From Achatina immaculata (taxonomy: Eukaryota; Mollusca; Gastropoda; Stylommatophora; Achatinidae): DNA of 64,000 bases. The notes beneath the pieces are model-generated. The model did not search any database, was not told the origin of the DNA, and saw only the letters and a list, made by a program, of their open reading frames with translations. The stretch lies in assembly GCA_009760885.1 (NCBI GenBank), contig CM019708.1, forward strand, positions 11,770,931 to 11,834,930, read 5' to 3'. This document shows, piece by piece, positions 1 to 10,396 of this stretch. Position 1 is the stretch's first letter, and every line of letters begins with the position of its first letter. The translations under genes were made by a program, and so were the position numbers.

Positions 1-47
1 CAGTTTTGTAGAAAATAGATGGATGTATGGTTCAGTTTTGTAGAAAT

Positions 48-360
48 AGTTACTATTATAGATGTCATTCAGCAGTCTGGTAATTATTTCTATGCCAAGC
101 TCTCCTAATGCTTCCAATTCTTCCTCTGTGATTTTATCTGGTCCTGGTGCTTTGTTGTTTTTCATGTGTTTGGTGGCTTCTTCCACTTCTGCTTTTAATA
201 TGGGAGGCCCTTCATTATTATTTCGTATATCTATTTCGCTTCTATTGTCCTCATAGAGTTCTCTAATGTATTCACACCATCATTCCATTATTTCACCTCT
301 GTCCATTATTGTGTGCCCCTCCTTTGACTTCAGACAACCATTCTTGTGGTATGCCCTTTA
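48..360 (-). pseudogene. RTE-type LINE fragment (RTE-B relative)
   Basis: Read on the minus strand this matches, with few differences, the + strand stretch at about 2020-2330, which lies between the endonuclease and reverse transcriptase regions of an RTE-like LINE. It covers the connector and the beginning of the RT, including a KxPGPDK-like segment. It has stop codons and is only about 310 bp, so it is a dead fragment. It is flanked on both sides by copies of a sequence containing gtatggttcag (positions 9-40 and 408-425), which belongs to dispersed repeat D2. Confidence 0.7.
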
Positions 361-389
361 GGATGTGTTGTATACAAACAGAAGGTTGA

Positions 390-595
390 GAACCATGGTA
401 ACTATGGGTGTATGGTTCAGTTTTACAAAAAGAAAGAGTGAGGAAAGTAGGTAGAAACAAAAATGCCAGAAAGCAAGATGAATACATATAAATTAAGGAC
501 ATACAACGATCCAATATTTTGACAAAAGCCTTTTTCAAGGATCACATACAATACAACAGATTAAAAACACAAAAAAATGAATGAAAAATATATAG
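390..595 (+). repeat. dispersed repeat D2, copy 1
   Basis: This stretch aligns with 32960-33200: both begin with gtatggttcagtttt, pass through an A-rich middle and contain a ctttttcaaggatnacatacaa block. Parts of the same repeat also occur near 25.2, 27.8, 30.8 and 31.5 kb. No ORF is seen. The class is unknown; such tails occur in several invertebrate retroelements, but I cannot assign one. Confidence 0.5.
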
Positions 596-707
596 ACTTG
601 GCCATTTAGCCTCCTCCTCCTCCTTGTAAGAAAGTCTGGCATGAAGTGCGCCTGGATAGATGAAGTGTTTTCAAGGTTTTGTCTGTTTTATCATCTTACA
701 TCCACAG

Positions 708-1000
708 ATAGTTATAACAGAGATTGTACGCATGCAGGTCACCAAAAGCAGCACTCAGTCAGTAAATTACATTGACTACACAAAGTGGATTAAACCAAGC
801 ATCAGAATAAACGTTATCTTCTTCTTTGGCGCTGCCTGTACTCACTTTCTGACGAACATTTCAAAATATGCCATTGGTCGTCTGCGGCCACACTTCTTTG
901 ATGTCTGCAAACCTGATTGGTCAAAGTTAAATAACACTTCTGGTTATATTGTCACTGATATTTGCACTGGTAGCAATAAACATCTTATCAAAGAGGCAAG
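708..1000 (+). CDS. PLPP: lipid phosphate phosphatase (PLPP family), internal exon with motif C1
   Basis: Exon of a six-transmembrane PAP2-superfamily phosphatase that dephosphorylates lipid phosphates such as phosphatidate, lysophosphatidate and sphingosine-1-phosphate at the plasma membrane. The acceptor is tccacag at 701-707 and the donor gtaagg at 1001; the exon starts in phase 0 and leaves two bases of an Arg codon. The product contains TM3 ([18 protein letters not shown]), then catalytic motif C1 as KYAIGRLRP (the family's KX6RP), then [11 protein letters not shown] and an NNTS glycosylation sequon in the extracellular loop. The order and wording match vertebrate PLPP1-3 rather than the inactive PLPPR relatives. 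Upstream exons (TM1-TM2) are outside the window. The paralogue (1, 2 or 3) cannot be fixed, so the symbol is the family name. Confidence 0.9.
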
Positions 1001-1029
1001 GTAAGGCTATTATTTTCTTGTTATTGCCT

Positions 1030-1430
1030 TACATCTTTCTGATCATTTGTTATTGCCTTTTTTTTTTTTTGTTTATGAGCATTTGTTATTCTTTTTTTAT
1101 GTCTTTCTGAATATATGTTATTCCCTCATTATTTTTACAAATATCTGTCATCTCTTTTTTTTTTTTTTATCTTTCTGAACATTTAATATTAACATTTTGT
1201 GTTCCTGATCATTTGTTACCCAATTTTTCATCTTTATGAGCATTGATTATTCTCATTTTGTCTTTCTGAACATTTGTCATCAGTTTTTATCTTTCAGAAC
1301 ATTTGTTATTCCATTTTTTGTCTTTCTGAACATTTTTTTTTTTGGAGCATTTGTCACTGAATTTTTATTTTATTTGTTTTCCTTTTTGTCATTCTGACCA
1401 TTGATTATTCCATTTTTGTTTTTTTGTGAA
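1030..1430 (+). repeat. degenerate tandem repeat in PLPP intron
   Basis: About ten diverged units of roughly 30-35 bp built on tttttgtctttctgaacattt plus ttgttattcc, T-rich and non-coding, lying right after the donor at 1001 and ending where the RTE-B fragment starts. Confidence 0.7.
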
Positions 1431-3212
1431 CATTTGGACATGGAAAACCCCAAATAATAACATACGTAAACAGATAGATTCCATTATGATCAACAGAAGA
1501 TTCAGGAACTCTCTAATATCCATGAGAACAAGACCAAGCGCAGACTGCAACAGTGACCACATCCCAGTCGTAGGAAAAGTGAGAATCAGGCTAAAGAGGT
1601 TAAAGGTAGCAGCTAAAAACAAAGAACTAGATAGAGAGCTGTTATGGAAAGATAAGGCGATATAAGAACAATATAGGACCATAGTACATAATAGATATAA
1701 TGCTATAGAGAAGACTGAAACAATTGATGAACAATGGAACATGCTTAAAGACTATTCAGCAAACATCTTTCGAAATCCTACCTCCAAATAAATGACACAC
1801 TAAACAGGGGTGGATGACAGAAGAAATTTTGCAACTAATGGATCAGATAAGAAGTCTTAAGGAAGATAAAGACGAATTTGACAAACTAAATAAAGAAATA
1901 AAACACAAATGCAATACATCTAAAGAAGAGTGGCTAAATAAGAAATATAAAGAAATAGAGACACGCTGTCATGGAAACGCAAGAGTTATATACAAACAAA
2001 TAAAGGAGTTAACAAACAAAAGGGCATACCACAAAACTGGTTGTCTGAAGTCAAAGGAGGGGCATACAATAATGTACAGAAATGAAATAATGGCACGATG
2101 GTGCAAATACATTAGAGAACTCTATGAGGACAATAGAAGCGAAATAGATGTACAAAATAATAATGAAGGGCCTCCCATATTAAAAGCAGAAGTGGAAGAA
2201 GCCACCAAACATGAAAAACAACAAAGTGCCAGGACCAGATAAAATCACCAAGGAAGAACTGGAAGCATTAGGAGAGCTTGGCATAGAAATAATTACCAGG
2301 TTGCTGAATGACATCTATAACAGTAACTATGTCCCATCAGATCTTTTGCAATAAATTTTCATTGCCCTACCAAAGAAACAAGGTGCAGTTGAATATGAAG
2401 ACCATTGAACCATTAGTCTTATGAGCCATGTTACCAAAATACTGCTTCGTGTTGTCAGTCAGGGGCAAAATAAAACCAAAAATCACTGAAGAGCAGTGTG
2501 GCTTTGTCGAAGGAAAAGGCACAAGTAATGCCTATATATATATATATTGAGAACATTGATGGAGAGATCAATAGACGTAAAGACAGACCTATACTTATGC
2601 TTCATAGACTGCTGTAAAGCATTCGATAAAGTGGGACACACAGAAATTATAAGAATGCTGGAAGACGTCAACATAGATGGGAAAGATCTGAAACTCATCA
2701 AAAACATATACTGGCAGCAATCAGCAGCAATGAAGGTTGAGAACCAAATAGAAGCATTCCAAGACATAAAATTGGGAGTAAGACAAGGATGTGTTCTATC
2801 TCCTGACCTCTTTTCCTTGAACAGCGAAAACATAATGAGAAATATAGAGAGTTTGCCAGGAATATCAATTGGCGAAGATATGCAGACGACACAGTTCTGA
2901 TTGCTAAAAGTGAAGGGGAGCTACAGGCTCTTCTGTACATCATGGTTCGTGAAAGTAAAAGTAAAGGTCTCAGCCTGAATAAAAAGAATACTTGATGGAT
3001 ATCTCAAAGAAAAGAATACCACCAAAATGTAGCATTACCATCGATGGCACAGAACTGAAACAAGTTGATAGATTCAAGTACTTAGGAACAAATATAACAG
3101 CTGATGGGAAATGTCACAACGAAATAAAAAGCAGATGTGCTCAGGCCAAGTCAGCATTCCAGAAAATGAGAAACATCTTGTGAACAGATCCATATCAATG
3201 GTGTAAATATAG
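1430..3212 (+). pseudogene. RTE-type LINE (RTE-B), 5'-truncated and decayed
   Basis: Conceptual pieces in three frames read in RTE order: endonuclease C-terminus (QIDSIMINRRFRNSL, then a SDH-type box as NSDHIPVVG), the basic connector (KEEWLNKKYKEIE), RT motif A as CFIDCCKAFDKVGH, motif B as GVRQGCVLSPDLF, and the C-terminal FKYLGTNITADGKC segment. Many stops and frameshifts make it a pseudogene. It closely resembles the copies at 11593-15479 and 54445-55267. It stops abruptly at about 3212, exactly where the CR1-like element's 3' tail begins, so that element is probably inserted in it. Naming the clade RTE (BovB-like) follows from the EN-RT-only layout, the simple-repeat 3' tail and the motif wording. 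Confidence 0.8.
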
Positions 3213-3547
3213 ATTGATTGATTGATTGATCTTTATTTCAAAAGGGTTAAGAATTGGGCACGCAGGCCCGTCTGACATTCTGCCCTTTATCATACATCTT
3301 TCACTCTATTCCAGACATTCTACAAATATGCTGTTCATATAACAAACATAACTAACATTGAAGCTGAGAGACATAAAATAAAATATAACATTTACGTTTC
3401 GCTCTTACACATTCACTCAGTACAGAAATAACTATATACATTATAAATGACTATCTACTAAACAAAATTTTCGGGACTATTCAGAAAACAATTAATTGTA
3501 TTCGGTGTCTGTAAGAGCAGCTTAAGATAACTTTTAAGTTTTATAAT

Positions 3548-6373
3548 TCATGGAGGCATGTAGTCGACATCAAATAGATATTGGGAAAGCTTGTAGTTGT
3601 AGGAAGGAGTATAATTTATATTTTTTATATAGGATGGGAGGGTATTCCAAAGATGAGCAGCAGAATAACTAAAGCTTTTCTTGTAAAGATCAAGTCTAGG
3701 TTTTGGAAGACATATGTTGTTCAAGCGTTGGCTGCACTTTGGGTTAAATTTAAACAGGTTCCATAGATAAGGCGGGGCATGCCGTGAAAGAATTTGATGT
3801 ACTAACTTGGCCTTGTTGAAGAGGAACCTGTTCTTAAGAGGTAGTATTTTGATACGTTTGTGATTATTAGTTGATTGTGCTTGATCTTTGTCACTAATAA
3901 GCTTTACTGCTCGCTTTTGGAGAGAGCAAAGCCTTTTTGTATTTGACACTGAGCAACCATCCCAAACTGTTGAGCAGTAGTCTAAATGTGTTTGTATATG
4001 AGCTATGTAGTATGTCTTCCTAGTGTCTTGATCTATGAAGTGCTTAATTTTAGCTAATTGGTATACTTTTTGTGCGATGAGTTTTGTTAGACATTGCACA
4101 TGAGAGTTCCAGGTCAGATGTTGGTCAATAATAAGACCTAGTGTTTTGTGCTCGCTAACGTTTTCTATCTGTGATGTTTCTGTACAGAGCCGAAGTGTTG
4201 TTTTTGTTGCGTTTTGTAGTTTCTGTCTTGTTGTTATGAGCATTGATTTTGTTTTATCGGTGTTTATAATCATGCCATTATTTTTGCTCCATCCAATTAA
4301 ATTGTATAACTCGACCTGAAGAGTTGATTCTAGATTAACACAGTCGTAGTCACTGGTGTAGATTGTGCAATCATTGGCAAAAAGGTCACAAGAAGAGTGT
4401 TTAAGATGAAGTGGAAGATCATTGATATAGATAGCAAAGAGCAACGGGCCTAGAATAGAACCTTGCGGAACACCAGTGTCAACTTTAGCAGAATTTGATA
4501 CAGAATTGTTGAAGAATACTACCTGTTGTCTGTCTGACAGAAACGATGCAATTAATTTTATTAGGTCAGGGTGCAGTCTATAAGTCTTTATTTTTCTTAC
4601 AAGAATATCGTGGTCAATCATATCAAATGCCTTTTTAAAGTCGACAAAAATGGCACCACATAGTCTGTCGTCATTTATGTTTACTAACCAGTTTTCTGTC
4701 ATTTTGGTAAGAGCTGTGTGGCAGGAATGATTGGGTCTAAAGCCTGACTGACTGTCTATGAGTAAATTGTTCTCTTGCATGTGTCGTAGAGTTATTTTGT
4801 GTATGTGTTTTTCGAGTGGTTTTGATAATGACGATAATATGGATATTGGTCTATAGTTGGTAAGATTGTTAGATGAGCCAGATTTAAAGCGAGGATACAC
4901 CTTAGCAGTTTTAAAAGCCTCAGGAAAATAACATTTTGCAATGCACTGGTTGTAAATATATGTTAGTGTATGTGAAATGACAGGTGCAGCATAACGTAAG
5001 ATCTTATTACTAATATCATCAAGCCCAGTTGTATTGTTGTTTTTTAAGGTTAAGAGATAACTGTGAACTTCACTGACTGTTAAGAATGGAATGTGTAACT
5101 GTTTAAAATCAGTACATCTGCTGTCCAGGAATGTTTGTAGTTCATGTAAGTCGCATACAGCAGCTGATACTGATGATTTAAGAACGTTGATTTCTTCTCT
5201 GAAATGTGTACTGATATGTGCGCTAGTGTATGTACGATTGATTGCGTGAGAATCAAATTCTTTTCTTTTATTTGATAGGGTATTTATGGCTTTCCAAATT
5301 GATTTACTGTCTGATTTATTCTGTATTAGATTCCTGAAGTAATTTTTTTTCTCTTGTCTTATTAAGTATTGAACTTTGTTTCTGAGTGAGCGGTAGGTCA
5401 TAAAGTCCTTGATTTTGTGCGCCCGATCACGTTCTCTCATGAATTGTAGTATTTCAGGTGTTATCCAAGGTGACTTCGTCTGGTGTTTTACTCTCATCTC
5501 TTTCATGGGAACATGTTTGTCTAATATATCTCTGAAGATCTTTAGCCAATATTCTATTGCCTCATCAGGGTCAGTTAGTTGGTACACGTGTGTAAGTGAA
5601 GATTCTTGCAAATCATTAAGGAATAATTCTAGGTTAAATTTTCTGAAGCTCCTAAATTTCATACTGATGTGATTGTGTTTAGGAAGTTTATACCCCTTTC
5701 TTGTCCACGTACAGCAGACTGGGTAATGATCGCTTAACGAAGTATGAGGGATGTTACATTCAATGATGTTTTCTGGTTGGGCTACATATATATGATCTAA
5801 TAATGTGGATGATACTTCTGTTACTCTGGTAGGTTTGGTGACAATTTGGCAAAGATTATAGGATAATATAATATTGCTCCAAGTTAGATGTGATTGTGTT
5901 AGATCTATGTTGAAGTCTCCAAGAATGATAATATCTTTGAACCTAAAGGTTGAAACCTCATCCATCATAGTCGTGAAGTGATCGTACCACAGAGATGATG
6001 CATTTGGATTACGGTACAAAAGTCCAATAATTAATGGACTCTGGTTTGGCATTTTAACTTCCACCCAAATACACTCTACCTCTGATGATTCGAGGTCTTC
6101 TCTACGACTAAACTGGATAGCTGTGGAGACATACATTACTAGACCCGTTTCTAGTTTCCTGGTTGGGTCACGCCGGATCAGGTTAAAACCGTTAATTCTA
6201 ATATCTTCATCGGTTATGTTCCTATTTAAACGGCTTTCAGAGAAGCCAAAAATGTGGAAATTTTGATGTAATATGTGTGTTACTTCAGGAATTTTACCTA
6301 ATAGGTGATATACATTCAGATGGCCTAATCGAAGTCCTTCCTTATGTAACCATTTTTCGGTAGGTGGGGTCAT
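3548..6373 (-). CDS. CR1-like ORF2: endonuclease-reverse transcriptase, FAND active-site variant
   Basis: One open frame of 941 codons. Residues about 15-225 form an APE-type endonuclease (LRLGHLNVYHL start, LGDFNIDL metal/base box, SLSDHYPV end box). The RT follows: motif A is IFVDFKKAFDMIDH with Asp578, motif B is TGVPQGSILGPLLF, and motif C reads LFANDCTIY. Motif C should be F/YADD; here residue 667 is Asn (codon AAT on the minus strand at 4373-4375) and Asp668 remains. Loss of the first motif-C Asp is expected to abolish polymerisation, although everything else is open to a TGA stop after DYMPP. The C-terminal thumb-like region is normal in length. It would nick target DNA and reverse-transcribe element RNA if active. 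A G-to-A change at one base explains the variant. Confidence 0.9.
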   Translation of the reverse strand: MTPPTEKWLHKEGLRLGHLNVYHLLGKIPEVTHILHQNFHIFGFSESRLNRNITDEDIRINGFNLIRRDPTRKLETGLVMYVSTAIQFSRREDLESSEVECIWVEVKMPNQSPLIIGLLYRNPNASSLWYDHFTTMMDEVSTFRFKDIIILGDFNIDLTQSHLTWSNIILSYNLCQIVTKPTRVTEVSSTLLDHIYVAQPENIIECNIPHTSLSDHYPVCCTWTRKGYKLPKHNHISMKFRSFRKFNLELFLNDLQESSLTHVYQLTDPDEAIEYWLKIFRDILDKHVPMKEMRVKHQTKSPWITPEILQFMRERDRAHKIKDFMTYRSLRNKVQYLIRQEKKNYFRNLIQNKSDSKSIWKAINTLSNKRKEFDSHAINRTYTSAHISTHFREEINVLKSSVSAAVCDLHELQTFLDSRCTDFKQLHIPFLTVSEVHSYLLTLKNNNTTGLDDISNKILRYAAPVISHTLTYIYNQCIAKCYFPEAFKTAKVYPRFKSGSSNNLTNYRPISILSSLSKPLEKHIHKITLRHMQENNLLIDSQSGFRPNHSCHTALTKMTENWLVNINDDRLCGAIFVDFKKAFDMIDHDILVRKIKTYRLHPDLIKLIASFLSDRQQVVFFNNSVSNSAKVDTGVPQGSILGPLLFAIYINDLPLHLKHSSCDLFANDCTIYTSDYDCVNLESTLQVELYNLIGWSKNNGMIINTDKTKSMLITTRQKLQNATKTTLRLCTETSQIENVSEHKTLGLIIDQHLTWNSHVQCLTKLIAQKVYQLAKIKHFIDQDTRKTYYIAHIQTHLDYCSTVWDGCSVSNTKRLCSLQKRAVKLISDKDQAQSTNNHKRIKILPLKNRFLFNKAKLVHQILSRHAPPYLWNLFKFNPKCSQRLNNICLPKPRLDLYKKSFSYSAAHLWNTLPSYIKNINYTPSYNYKLSQYLFDVDYMPP

Positions 6374-6856
6374 TTTATTTTCCTGTCTCCTGTTACTGGT
6401 TTGAAAATAATTCCTATTATGATACTTAATACTGAGGTAAATAAACTTTTAAATACTACACAGAGACACACTCTGTATATTAAACTTTCAACTGGTACAC
6501 AACTCACTAGCTGAAATAATTGGAAGCTGAAAGAGAGACGCGTCTAACTACTGAATAATTAAATGCTGAAATATGTGAATTCACTAACAAGTTAAGTAAT
6601 TAAGTATATAGTTCTCACACACACACACACACAGATACAACTCACAAACTGCAACGACCTATAGAAAGTTGACAAGAATTAGAAAAATAGATACAAAAGA
6701 AGGGGCAAGAAATAAAATGCAATAATAAAATGTAAAAATTCTAAATAAACGTAAGAATGAAAATATCAGTCACTATGTCTTGCTGAACAATTCTTTTTCG
6801 ACATTGCGGGTTGAAGGTTACAGTTTGTGATGGATTACGATGATACTGCCATCAGT

Positions 6857-9277
6857 TTAAGGCATGTGGTGTCTGTAAGGTACCATGCCATGTGAATTAT
6901 GCAGAGATAACATATAGGCATGACTCAATGCTGCAGGGCTGAATTGCAGCAAATACTGCAGCTCCAGATTTCTTTGAGGATGTTGCATGGAACGTGCTTG
7001 TGTGTTGAGCTCTTCCAATGAGCTGTGCGACGGAGGAAGAATCCTGACGTTGTTGACGCTCGTATCAGCTCGTCTGACCGTCTGAGGCTGACGTGAGGGT
7101 AGGGGTGGAAACAGTGTGTCATAGTCGGTGGTTTGCTGTGGAACAGGTGGTGTAGATATGGAGGTCCCTTTGGTTTTAGTGCTCGGAGTAGAGCTGGCTT
7201 TATGGGGGTTTTTTGTTGGACGTGGGTGTTGTTTGTGGACATCCAACTGTACCACGTCTTTCTGTAGTGTACGTTCTGGAAACTTTAGATTTTTGGCAAG
7301 GATGCTGGTACCAAGTTTTGATGTATGTATGTAGTCCCTGTACATCCGTTTCTTCGGGGCACCAGAGGCTGAGATGAAGAACACAGTGTGGTCTATGAAG
7401 ACAATGTTGTTAACACGACAGTATGACTGAAGTGCCTTGTTGTTGATGTCTACCAGGCGGCGTCCAGGACCGGAGCAGGGTGGAATGATGGAAGATAGGA
7501 AGATTGCTGCAGTCGGATACTTTTCCTTGATGGCGGAAGTCAAAGCCTGCATGTCGGAACGTCTGATGTTCTGGCCATTCATGCTGTCATTTATGCCAAC
7601 ATGTACGGAGATTTTCCTCACGCCCTGGTCTGTATTAAAACTTCTCAGTGTTTGCGTTAGTTTCGCAATACCAGCTCCCGGTACTGCAACTACTGAGACA
7701 ATGTCTTCGTCTGCTATGGACATCCGCTCGCTATACACGCCCTTTAGCAGAGAGTCCCCAATTATTAAATGTGTTGTGCTGTCCGTGATTTTGTGAATGG
7801 GAATTTGCTGCGTATTTCGTTCACGTTGTTTATGGTTAGATTGTGACTGGAGGTGGGATGCGTTGTTTGACTGAGATGATTGTTGCGTCCTGTCTGTCTG
7901 CTGAGTATCTGGTACAGAGCTTTGTTGTAGAGCGTCGAATCTGTTGGTGATCTTGACCTCGATGGGGTACTCGTATTTTGTGATATGCTGGTCTTGCTCA
8001 CCTGGTAAAGTTTCACTGACTTCACTCTGTTTTTGTTGATTGTTTTTCTTGTAAAGTTTGTTTACACCGGCTGGCGACGATGGCTGAGCCTTCGGCTTCA
8101 TGTTGAGATTTGTTTGACTAGCAGCCACTGACTGACTGTGACTACCAGTTTCTGTCTGGATGTTTTTGTGTAGTTTTCTACTACTGCGGTTTTCGCTGTT
8201 CGCTGATTCAATGAGAAGCTTCAGCTTGGTATTTTCTTCTCTCAGCTGTTCAACTTCTTTTCTGATATTATCATTCTCCTGACTGAGTGACTTTACAACT
8301 TCGGACTTCATGTCACTGATGAGTATTTTCACGAAGTCTTTAATAACTTCTGCGAAGTCATGACCACAGAGACAAGTAGGTAGTTTTGTTCCTGTACCAA
8401 CAGCTTGATGAGAACTAACAGTCTCACTAAGTCTTGGTACATTGCTCTCCAAAGATTTTTCGGAGTTTGGTTCCGTTATTACGTCATTTTCGCTAGAACT
8501 GTTAGCTGGGTTTTCTTTATGAGTAAAGGTGTCTGAAGACAGTGGAGCTTTCTCAGTAGAAACTGTTGCTCCTTGTTCTCCAGCAGTATCTGTGATTATT
8601 GGTTCTTCTGTAGCAATTGTTGGTGGTAATTCATGTTTGCTGGAGGTTTCTTTGCTGGTGATAATAACAGCATTTTCTGGCACAGACTCTTCTGCTGTCA
8701 TGATTTCCATTATATCGTCGACTATGTCAATAGTCTTCTTTATAGGACTTGCAAAACTTTCGGCCATGTTTGTAAGTGATGTGTTTAGTTCATCTGAGTT
8801 ATCTTCTAGAGGGAGCTGACTGGCCATCACTTCCTTGACTGTGTTTATGTCTCCTTCTTGCAGCTCCATAAACTGTTTTGTTAGCCAGGATTCAACGGCC
8901 TCGGCGTCACCTTGTACCATCACTTTGTTCTTGGTGTGGTAAAGATGAACTGTGAGGACTGGGGTTTTTATGATGTCCTCAACATTAGCGCCTAGCTTGT
9001 CATATCTCTCCTCTCTTTCTGCTTGATAGCCCTTCCTAAGAGCTTGCCTCAGGGACTCGTATTGAAGTGTGTTGTGGCATGTCACAACGACACATTGTCC
9101 CTCGTTGGTGTATTTTATTGTTAAGCCTGGTGGGTTACTGCATTTCTTTAGCTTTGTTCCCACGGCTTTGTGTTTGTTTAGGCTATAGTTCTTTGTTGTG
9201 GTAGACCGGAGACCATCCCGCCGGCTGGGCTTGTTCGTCACCTCACAGATTAAACCTTCTGTCCCGCATTCTATCAT
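6857..9277 (-). CDS. CR1-like ORF1: coiled coil plus SGNH esterase-like domain
   Basis: One open frame of 806 codons upstream of ORF2 on the same strand. The N-terminal part holds a compact segment (TVHLYHTKNKVMVQG), then a long acidic Ser/Thr-rich region. A leucine-rich coiled coil follows (IRKEVEQLREENTKLKLLIE), a likely trimerisation segment. The C-terminal half starts with a GDSL block, LIIGDSLLKG with Ser509, has the HVGINDS block, and ends with YRDYIHT giving Asp648 and His651, so a full Ser-Asp-His triad can be proposed. Esterase-bearing ORF1 proteins are known from CR1-group LINEs; they bind RNA, and the esterase's role is not settled. The frame is intact, unlike most other elements here. 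Confidence 0.85.
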   Translation of the reverse strand: MIECGTEGLICEVTNKPSRRDGLRSTTTKNYSLNKHKAVGTKLKKCSNPPGLTIKYTNEGQCVVVTCHNTLQYESLRQALRKGYQAEREERYDKLGANVEDIIKTPVLTVHLYHTKNKVMVQGDAEAVESWLTKQFMELQEGDINTVKEVMASQLPLEDNSDELNTSLTNMAESFASPIKKTIDIVDDIMEIMTAEESVPENAVIITSKETSSKHELPPTIATEEPIITDTAGEQGATVSTEKAPLSSDTFTHKENPANSSSENDVITEPNSEKSLESNVPRLSETVSSHQAVGTGTKLPTCLCGHDFAEVIKDFVKILISDMKSEVVKSLSQENDNIRKEVEQLREENTKLKLLIESANSENRSSRKLHKNIQTETGSHSQSVAASQTNLNMKPKAQPSSPAGVNKLYKKNNQQKQSEVSETLPGEQDQHITKYEYPIEVKITNRFDALQQSSVPDTQQTDRTQQSSQSNNASHLQSQSNHKQRERNTQQIPIHKITDSTTHLIIGDSLLKGVYSERMSIADEDIVSVVAVPGAGIAKLTQTLRSFNTDQGVRKISVHVGINDSMNGQNIRRSDMQALTSAIKEKYPTAAIFLSSIIPPCSGPGRRLVDINNKALQSYCRVNNIVFIDHTVFFISASGAPKKRMYRDYIHTSKLGTSILAKNLKFPERTLQKDVVQLDVHKQHPRPTKNPHKASSTPSTKTKGTSISTPPVPQQTTDYDTLFPPLPSRQPQTVRRADTSVNNVRILPPSHSSLEELNTQARSMQHPQRNLELQYLLQFSPAALSHAYMLSLHNSHGMVPYRHHMP

Positions 9278-9589
9278 TGTTACATAACGTCCAGATTAAG
9301 CAAACAAAACATTCTGGCTGACACTGGGCAGACCGCGTGGCCTATCGAGAAATGGTGGTGAAAACTGGTGACCACTATGATCTTAGAGAAAGAATGTCTT
9401 ACCGCAATTTTATGAAATAACTCCACAAATTCACATATTTTGAATAATTTTCATAACCCAATGAAAACACAGTTTCTTCAGAAATCCAACAATATAAGTA
9501 TCATTGTCCAAGTATTTGAAATAACACACAAAATATTTGAAAAATCAGGAGCGAGAAATTACACGTCCTATCGCGAACAACTGGGCACT

Positions 9590-9675
9590 CTGAGAGATGT
9601 AAGGTGTCTGTTTTATGGATGTGAAGTAAATATAGAGATGTAAGGAGTCTGTTTCATGGATGTGAAGTAAGACAA
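9590..9675 (+). repeat. RTE-like remnant and short tandem duplication
   Basis: About 40 bp (gatgtaagg..gtctgttt..atggatgtgaagta) occurs twice in a row. In one frame it reads CLFYGCEV, like the LLYGSES segment of the RTE-B C-terminus, so it may be the other side of the RTE-B copy split by the CR1-like element. Weak evidence because of the short length. Confidence 0.35.
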
Positions 9676-9742
9676 GTGTTTATTTCTAACTTTGAATATG
9701 AGTTTTTTTACCTTTAATACAGTGGTGAAGGTCTGTAATGTT

Positions 9743-10396
9743 GCATTTATTGCTGTGATAGGCTCCTAGTTTTTATTGCTGTGATAGGCTCTTTGTTTTT
9801 ATTGCTGTGATAGGCTCTTAGTTTTTTATTGCTGTGATAGGTTCTTAGTTTTTATTGCTGTGATAGGCTCTTAGTTTTTATTGCTGTGATAGGCTCTTAG
9901 TTTTTATTGCTGTGATAGGCTCTTAGTTTTTTATTGCTGTGATAGGTTCTTAATTTTTATTTGCTGTGATAGGCTCTTAATTTTTATTGCTGTGATAGGC
10001 TCTTAGTTTTTTATTGCTGTGATAGGCTCTTAATTTTTATTGCTGTGATAGGCTCTTAGTTTTTTATTGCTATGATAGGTTCTTAGTTTTTATTGCTGTG
10101 AGAGGATCTTAGTTTTTATTGCTGTGATAGGCTCTTTGTTTTTATTGCTGTGATAGGCTCTTAGTTTTTATTGCTGTGATAGGCTCTATGTTTTTATTGC
10201 TGTGATAGGCTCCTAGTTTTTATTGCTGTGACAAGATCCTAGTTTTTATTGCTGTGATAGGCTCTTTGTTTTTATTGCTGTGATAGGCTCTTAGTTTTTA
10301 TTGCTGTGATAGGCTCTATGTTTTTATTGCTGTGATAGGCTCCTAGTTTTTATTGCTGTGACAAGATCCTAGTTTTTATTGCTGTGATATGATCCT
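9743..10396 (+). repeat. 26-bp minisatellite, about 25 copies
   Basis: Unit tttttattgctgtgatagg followed by ctcttag, about 25 copies with variants such as ctctttg, ctctatg, ctcctag and acaagatcctag. The variants are ordered: a run of five units ending in the acaagatcctag form near 10231 is repeated and ends again near 10361, a 130-bp higher-order block. It lies in the first PLPP intron of the window and has no ORF. Confidence 0.95.

Larger units (their letters stand above)
3213..9590 (-). mobile_element. CR1-like non-LTR retrotransposon, near full length
   Basis: On - this element has a 5' region (about 9278-9590), ORF1 with an SGNH esterase-like domain, a gap of about 480 bp, ORF2 with endonuclease and RT, a 3' UTR of about 330 bp, and a 3' end of four to five GATT units at 3213-3232 (AATC on the minus strand). 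ORF1 esterase plus a short-repeat tail instead of poly(A) is typical of the CR1/L2 group. Two further 3' ends with the same UTR wording and similar tails lie at 24254-24335 and 45795-45960. The 5' boundary is set only by where sequence resembling RTE-B resumes (about 9590-9670), so it is approximate. I did not find a clear TSD. Confidence 0.85.
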
